Shown: positions 6,193 through 6,872 of the stretch, one piece after another
Layout: each line of letters begins with the position of its first letter
Numbering within the stretch: the first letter of the stretch is position 1
Assembly (NCBI GenBank): GCA_905215845.1
Contig: CAJMRU010000052.1
Location: 1-6,872 of the forward strand
Origin: an uncultured bacterium
GTDB taxonomy: Bacteria > Bacillota > Clostridia > TANB77 > CAG-508
Reading direction: 5' to 3'
DNA length: 6,872 nucleotides
The notes under the pieces: generated by a model
The model's input: only the letters and a program-made list of their open reading frames with translations
Told to the model about the DNA's origin: nothing
Databases searched by the model: none
Position numbers and translations under genes: made by a program

Positions 6193-6693
6193 TTATTTGT
6201 TATATTCAACACATTTTTTCTCTAATAATGTAAAATTACAAGCTATTGTTTTTAAAAAATTATTTTTATGTTTTGTTACTGCAACATACATTTTATTTGC
6301 TCTTTTATATATTTCCTCTTTATTAGAATTTATATATCTATATTCTGCTGATATTAAATCTTTATATTTTTTATCTTGCCTATTATATTCTAATACTGAT
6401 GTTACATTTAAATTGTTGGGAACTGGTATCATAGCTGAAAACTTAATAATTGCTAATGGATTATTTTTTCTATCATACACAAAGAAAAAACTAGGATTGT
6501 TTTTGTATTTTTTATAATGTTCTTTATATGAATATAATGGTACAAAATATTTATAATTTGCTATTATTAATACAATTCCTAAATATGGTCTACTATGTCC
6601 AATTTCATCTTTATTATAACTTACATGGCTTTCAAATTCACTTAAATATTTAATATAGTTTTTATCAACTGTATAAAATAATAATTCTTCCAT
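6193..6693 (-). CDS. toxN: Type III toxin-antitoxin system endoribonuclease, ToxN/AbiQ family, 166 aa
   Basis: The protein is a ToxN/AbiQ-type RNase toxin, held inactive by the repeat RNA encoded just upstream. Family features visible are the N-terminal FYTVDKNYIKYLSEFESHV, like the FYTISxKYIKYLKEFD start of ToxN; the core RPYLGIVLIIANYKYFVPL followed by YSYK (S55 and K57 align with the ToxN active-site region TSPK); the FSAMIPVP strand; a helix near 107-135; and the C-terminal CNFTLLEKK, matching the ToxN CNFSLLEEKY region. Length is typical (about 165-180). The start is supported by GAGG (6698-6701) 4 bases upstream of the ATG. Gene order is promoter (outside the window), RNA repeats, terminator, toxin, as in known type III loci. 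Targets would be A-rich mRNA sites; a role in phage defence is likely from the family but not shown here. The subfamily (ToxIN, CptIN or TenpIN) is not assigned with certainty. Confidence 0.9.
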   Translation of the reverse strand: MEELLFYTVDKNYIKYLSEFESHVSYNKDEIGHSRPYLGIVLIIANYKYFVPLYSYKEHYKKYKNNPSFFFVYDRKNNPLAIIKFSAMIPVPNNLNVTSVLEYNRQDKKYKDLISAEYRYINSNKEEIYKRANKMYVAVTKHKNNFLKTIACNFTLLEKKCVEYNK

Positions 6694-6720
6694 TTTTCCT
6701 CATTTCTTTATAAAACATAA

Positions 6721-6747
6721 GGAGTACACTTTTTTCAAATGTACCCC
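6721..6747 (-). terminator. Antitoxin RNA terminator between repeats and toxin gene
   Basis: On the - strand GGGGTACATTT pairs with the AAGTGTACTCC arm over 11 positions (two G-U) around a 5-base GAAAA loop, followed by TTATGTTTTAT. The weak U-tract fits the known role of this element in type III loci: most transcripts stop here as antitoxin RNA and a minority read through into the toxin gene. It lies 27 bases upstream of the toxin ATG. Confidence 0.82.
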
Positions 6748-6862
6748 CTATTTTAAAACTGCTTATTTATAAGGCTTAAGCATTACCTAATTTCAAATCA
6801 GTTCATTTATAAGGCTTGAACTTTACCTAATTTTAAATCGTTCCTTTTTTAGGTAAGAACTT
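6747..6862 (-). repeat. Tandem 37-40-nt repeats of the antitoxin locus
   Basis: On the + strand each unit starts with CCTA, followed by an A/T-rich stretch (ATTTCAAAT-like), a 4-5-base arm, TTTATAAGGCTT (TTTTTTAGGTAA in the third) and the complementary arm. Units at 6747-6785 and 6786-6825 share an identical TTTATAAGGCTT loop but differ in the flanking arms (GCTTA/TAAGC versus GTTCA/TGAAC). The unit at 6826-6862 is the most divergent. Confidence 0.85.
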
Positions 6863-6872
6863 CCTATTAGTA
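6748..6872 (-). ncRNA. toxI: Type III antitoxin RNA repeats (ToxI-like), at least three units, cut by the window edge
   Basis: Three tandem units of 39, 40 and 37 nt are visible (6747-6785, 6786-6825, 6826-6862), and a further CCTA starts at 6863. Read as RNA, each has AGG at the 5' side, a GUUC/GCUU arm, an internal CCU, an A-rich stretch, the matching GAAC/AAGC arm, then a U/A-rich linker ending near AAAUUAGG. AGG(U) with (G)CCU and the two arms can pair as an interleaved H-type pseudoknot, the fold known for ToxI. The A-rich linker would be the toxin cleavage site between units. The promoter and any further units lie beyond the window. Confidence 0.85.

Noticed and set aside
6179..6517. 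A 112-codon Leu/Phe/Tyr-rich open frame on the + strand opposite the toxin gene
   Set aside because: It looks like a membrane protein only because it is the reverse complement of AT-rich toxin coding sequence. The toxin frame has clear family similarity, a ribosome binding site and the antitoxin array upstream.
6747..6872. CRISPR array
   Set aside because: The ~37-40-nt repeats are directly adjacent, without unique spacers, and they vary in a base-paired way. With a ToxN-like gene downstream, antitoxin RNA repeats explain them.

Overview
The window is very AT-rich, uses AGA as the main arginine codon, uses TGG for tryptophan with only TAA stops in the genes seen, has strong purine-rich ribosome binding sites, and carries a pyruvate formate-lyase locus. 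This fits a low-GC anaerobic or facultative fermenter, most likely Bacillota (Clostridia-like); Fusobacteria cannot be excluded. No rRNA, tRNA, integrase, transposase or CRISPR array is visible.

Layout, left to right. (1) 1-232: AT-rich leader ending in a clear sigma-A-type promoter. (2) 233-559, +: a small XRE/Cro-C1 helix-turn-helix regulator. (3) 627-666: a bidirectional hairpin terminator shared with the convergent gene that follows. (4) 679-2568, -: a 629-residue protein of unrecognised family made of eight tandem 61-67-residue units, each containing a helix-turn-helix-like segment, followed by a C-terminal domain of about 110 residues. (5) 2569-2822: a divergent promoter region serving that gene and pflB, with several dyads. 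(6) 2823-5060, +: pflB, a complete pyruvate formate-lyase. (7) 5061-5266: a spacer with a terminator-like hairpin, a strong but orphan Shine-Dalgarno sequence and nested hairpins. (8) 5267-6034, +: pflA, the radical-SAM activase, which lacks an ATG start and whose terminator overlaps its own stop codon. (9) 6193-6872, -: a type III toxin-antitoxin locus, with a ToxN/AbiQ-family endoribonuclease preceded by a terminator and by tandem ~37-40-nt antitoxin RNA repeats that run to the window edge.

How the parts work together. PflA generates the glycyl radical on PflB, giving anaerobic cleavage of pyruvate + CoA to acetyl-CoA + formate. The hairpin between them would let pflB be expressed above pflA. 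At the right end, the antitoxin RNA repeats should fold as H-type pseudoknots and hold the ToxN-like RNase inactive; such systems commonly act in phage defence (abortive infection) and plasmid or locus maintenance. Three visible antitoxin units show compensatory changes in the predicted pseudoknot stems. The multi-HTH protein is the most unusual coding gene: its architecture suggests a modular nucleic-acid-binding array, but that function is inference.
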